Source of the DNA: Epiperipatus broadwayi
Taxonomy: Eukaryota > Onychophora > Udeonychophora > Euonychophora > Peripatidae
Assembly (NCBI GenBank): GCA_028023455.1
Contig: JAQFVV010012499.1
Span: 1,990,584 to 2,054,583 of the forward strand
DNA length: 64,000 bases
Reading direction: 5' to 3'
The notes under the pieces are model-generated. The model saw only the letters and a program-made list of their open reading frames with translations, did not search any database and was not told the DNA's origin. Positions 62,301 through 64,000 of this stretch are shown here, in pieces. The stretch's first letter is position 1; each line of letters starts with the position of its first letter. The translations under genes were made by a program, and so were the position numbers.

Positions 62301-62652
62301 CGTACCAACCTTATTTGCAAGATATAAGCCTATGGCTACATATGCTGAAATAGATACAGAAGAAGATAGAGTAAAAGCTTATGAACAACTTATAAAAAAG
62401 GCCAATCAAAGAAATAAAAATGTGAAGACAACTTCACACAAGTTCCAAATTGGGGATCAAGTTTTTATAAAAACACCTCATATGAGTAAACCCCAAGAGA
62501 GCAAATATCAAAAGTTTTACCATCAATATGAAGGACCTTATACTATCATAAAGCAAACAGGTCCCAATGCATTCTGGATAAATATAAAGGGAGACATTAA
62601 AGGCACTTACAATGCTAGAGCTTTAAAACCCTATTTTGGTCAAACAAATTAA
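59359..62652 (+). CDS. pol: Pol polyprotein: protease, reverse transcriptase, RNase H, integrase
   Basis: Intact frame of over 1,080 residues. It is open from 59359 with no ATG before the protease and overlaps the gag end by about 33 bp in the -1 frame, so a frameshift or Gag-Pol readout is likely; no slippery heptamer was seen. Residues counted from 59401: protease LLDSGSQISVV with D61-S62-G63; reverse transcriptase about 237-430 with STFDLTSSYWQIEL (D327) and YVDD (389-392); RNase H from about 535 with VQTDSSGYGLG, EKEALAIVWA and VVTDHKS; integrase with an HHCC zinc part (about 752-797, ending CLVCLRAK) and the D821, D880, E915 triad (35-residue spacing). A GPY/F-type C-terminus (YEGPYTIIK) follows. 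No chromodomain and no env. All catalytic residues are present, so it may still work in trans. Confidence 0.93.
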   Translation, partial: SCTENTTETKLKRYLGSCSSPQEAEKTMRDINRMESWEITNLMHSWEDRAPDFALQSCPMIEVLFEDIPVKALLDSGSQISVVSDAFYHKVLTKNPNIKILPLKSTQVTLANNRKAKLLQKQIWIQIEIGQTTLYHVFLILDGLIHEAILGADFLHMNHSILDFSNKIVRINDEVLEMTLRPRYGLFEVECMISVIPQALIESKIAESNLLGGDDKIKLQSVINESGPIFSEIPGIIKGFQQKINLIHDQPFQSKSYPIPYQYREEITKQINKMLDWGIISKCSSPYCNPIVTVKKKDGSMRFCLDAHQLNKIMVPDRNIPPPIHELFVKFGNKKVFSTFDLTSSYWQIELYPNDRQYTAFRYEGFTYQFNRMPFGLINSGAGLIRCLDKTLSPEVKQIITIYVDDVIIASTTIEEHLQHLRLFFKECCVKGIKINFKKSTLVCNEVVFLGHIIGCNGIRPHPDKISAIQNFPKPMSRKQIRSFLGLCNFYNRFYRKFSDHMEPLLKLIRKNERWNWTSEQDEAFAKIKTGFLEQTILAFPDFNKPFIVQTDSSGYGLGVTLSQIQEDGQPGVLYFISHLLKGPELNYMVTEKEALAIVWAFQKFRQMLLGSEVIVVTDHKSLEFLNHSYLTNSRLIRWSLLLQEFNYTIQYCKGSKNVVADVLSRNPCRSEQCNLSVDNAYISNIDLIIDRNVENDLENLQDPQSNDPDLNPIISALKGEKVLHVPKDLIRYKLEKNVLLYKPNLDIEEWRVVIPKSIRMPLVKYIHCLYGHYGAHKTEHMIKNWFYWPKMYQDILKSLHDCLVCLRAKPVNQSYVNSMKSIIPVRPNEILAIDYYGPLPPFNKKKYLLVAYDLFSKYVSAYPIPQANTRHTIKVLDTLQFIGIGKPRTILTDHGTPFLSKEWKTWVERSQIKHVLTSIRNPQSNPCERVMRELGRLFRTYLGDEHKGWVKLTKRVIDFINWNVNESTGFTPIRLHFTKTVPTLFARYKPMATYAEIDTEEDRVKAYEQLIKKANQRNKNVKTTSHKFQIGDQVFIKTPHMSKPQESKYQKFYHQYEGPYTIIKQTGPNAFWINIKGDIKGTYNARALKPYFGQTN

Positions 62653-63266
62653 TAATGTTTGCCACATTTTACTTATGTATAAAGTAAAATATTGAAAGAA
62701 AAGATCATTTAGAATAGGTAAGGGGGGGGGAGTTTTCATTTAAAAGTATAAGGGTATATATATGTATAAGGATGTATATAAGTCAAAAGAGATATTAATT
62801 TTCTTTGATGAGGGTATGTTGAGCAATTAAAATTAATTCTTAGGATACCTGAAAACTAAAACTGTTTTAAGAGTTAATCCATGCTGAATGATGGATGTTC
62901 TTGGGTTTTGGATAGTTCTCAAAAGAGTCCATAAGTCTTAAAGAAAAGCAGGATGGAGACTACCAAACAAATATATGTGACATCTATAAAAGATGCACAT
63001 GACAATAAATCCATCAAAGGAAAATAAATAGAAAAGGGAAGAAAAAGAAAGAACCCTATATATATATATAAACCTCCTTATCCTTCTGTTTAAAGTGAAT
63101 AATATTTAATGTAGAGAAAGAGAAAGGGTTAAAAAAATAGAGCAAATAATAAGGGTTGATAAAAGCAGGAAAGAAAAACAAGCTCCACAACTTTATATTT
63201 AATGCATACATTGACACACATTAAGTGTCCAAATTTTAATGGTAAATATAAAATTTGAACTTTTTA
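62653..63266 (+). other. 3' untranslated region of the element
   Basis: No envelope or other frame. Contains a G-run at 62724-62731 and a short (TA)n tract at about 63058-63070. Confidence 0.6.
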
Positions 63267-63278
63267 AGGAGGGGGTAA
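63267..63278 (+). other. Polypurine tract
   Basis: aaggagggggtaa immediately before the LTR start tgtgagag; the expected plus-strand priming site. Confidence 0.75.
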
Positions 63279-64000
63279 TGTGAGAGTACCATATGAGCCT
63301 CACCTAAAACAATTTGTGTTTCTTTGTGAATTTAACTGTGCCTATATCGAATCAACAGATATAAATAACTTACACCTATCTTAAGCTTTTCATGTATCAG
63401 CTATATATATATATATATATAGACTAGTTAGTATTAAAAGAATAATTCTAAAAATGAATAATTCTAGTTTATTTATACACACACATAAATAAAATGTTTC
63501 TAACTAATAGTATTTTTTTTTGTTAATATAAAACTTGACATTTGACAAAGCCTTAAGTCAACATTGCATTTTTATCAGTTGAAACAAAGGAAATAAATGT
63601 TTGGGGTTCATTACAAATTGTATATTTTAAACAATAGAGCATGAGCATGATTATGTGATATCCTTGCTGAAATTAATCCAGTATAAAAACGAACTAATAT
63701 TGTTATAACAATAATCTTCTATTTAGTTATCAAGGCAAGAACTACGTTTGTAAATTTAAATGTGTTCGAATTTAGAACACATTTAAGAAAAATTAAAAAA
63801 AGAAGATTCAATATTTTAAAACCTGCTTCAAGTAATTAATTTACTGCCTTTGAATATTATAAAGAGCTATAAAAAATAATAATCAGTGAATTTAACAAGG
63901 TTATAAAAGTTATCAATGTCTTTGAAATGAGCTTTCAAAATATAGATTTAAGAAGACAAAAATTTATAAAGATGTTCTTTGGCTAGATAATTTATGCCAG
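63279..64000 (+). repeat. 3' LTR, first part (runs off the window)
   Basis: Starts tgtgagagtaccatatgagc. From 63296 to the window end it is the reverse complement of 55896 down to 55198. By comparison with the inverted copy another roughly 1.2 kb should follow outside the window. Confidence 0.88.

Overview
This is eukaryotic, very AT-rich DNA (about three quarters A+T by eye). It is almost entirely non-coding and holds long (TA)n and trinucleotide arrays, tRNA-derived SINEs, Penelope-like elements (PLEs), an RTE-like LINE remnant and Ty3/gypsy LTR retrotransposons. Split exons with GT/AG borders and matching phases point to an animal genome. The repeat mix suggests an invertebrate, but the sequence does not settle the phylum. 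No bacterial genes, CRISPR arrays, rRNA or functional tRNA genes are visible.

Layout. 0-10.7 kb: an RTE-like LINE remnant (minus), hairpin repeats, a decayed PLE (minus) with a duplicated fragment, one candidate minus-strand exon, and a SINE with a clean target-site duplication. 10.7-18.5 kb: mostly featureless AT-rich DNA with microsatellites, one long hairpin and one copy of an unnamed 0.8-kb dispersed repeat. 18.8-31.3 kb: an unrecognised plus-strand host gene in four phase-compatible exon blocks. The first block carries five in-frame stops, so this copy is probably a pseudogene. Its introns hold hairpins, a PLE bounded by about 60-bp inverted repeats, and a SINE. 32.7 kb: the last exon of a convergent minus-strand gene. 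33-39.9 kb: degenerate tandem arrays, a coding-like 23-residue repeat, a candidate 33-nt microexon, the second copy of the 0.8-kb repeat and a hairpin. 39.95-45.8 kb: an old LTR retrotransposon with two diverged direct repeats around a decayed coiled-coil Gag. One of these LTRs was later hit by a MITE-like insertion. 48.4-53.7 kb: a cluster of five copies of a second SINE family plus another decayed PLE.

53.96-64.0 kb: a Ty3/gypsy element with two intact long reading frames. Gag is 774 residues, with a repeat-built coiled coil and no zinc knuckle. Pol carries protease, reverse transcriptase, RNase H and integrase with all key residues present. Primer-binding site, polypurine tract and the start of a roughly 1.95-kb 3' LTR are visible. 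The 5' end is rearranged: a nearly complete LTR lies inverted, head to head, against a 5'-truncated LTR. This makes a 0.81-kb stem with a 1.1-kb loop directly in front of gag.

The most interesting objects are this LTR palindrome, the two repeat-built coiled-coil Gags, the stop-riddled host gene, the PLE with inverted ends, and the MITE insertion with its empty site preserved in the partner LTR. All similarity and identity statements are by eye; no alignment or database search was run.
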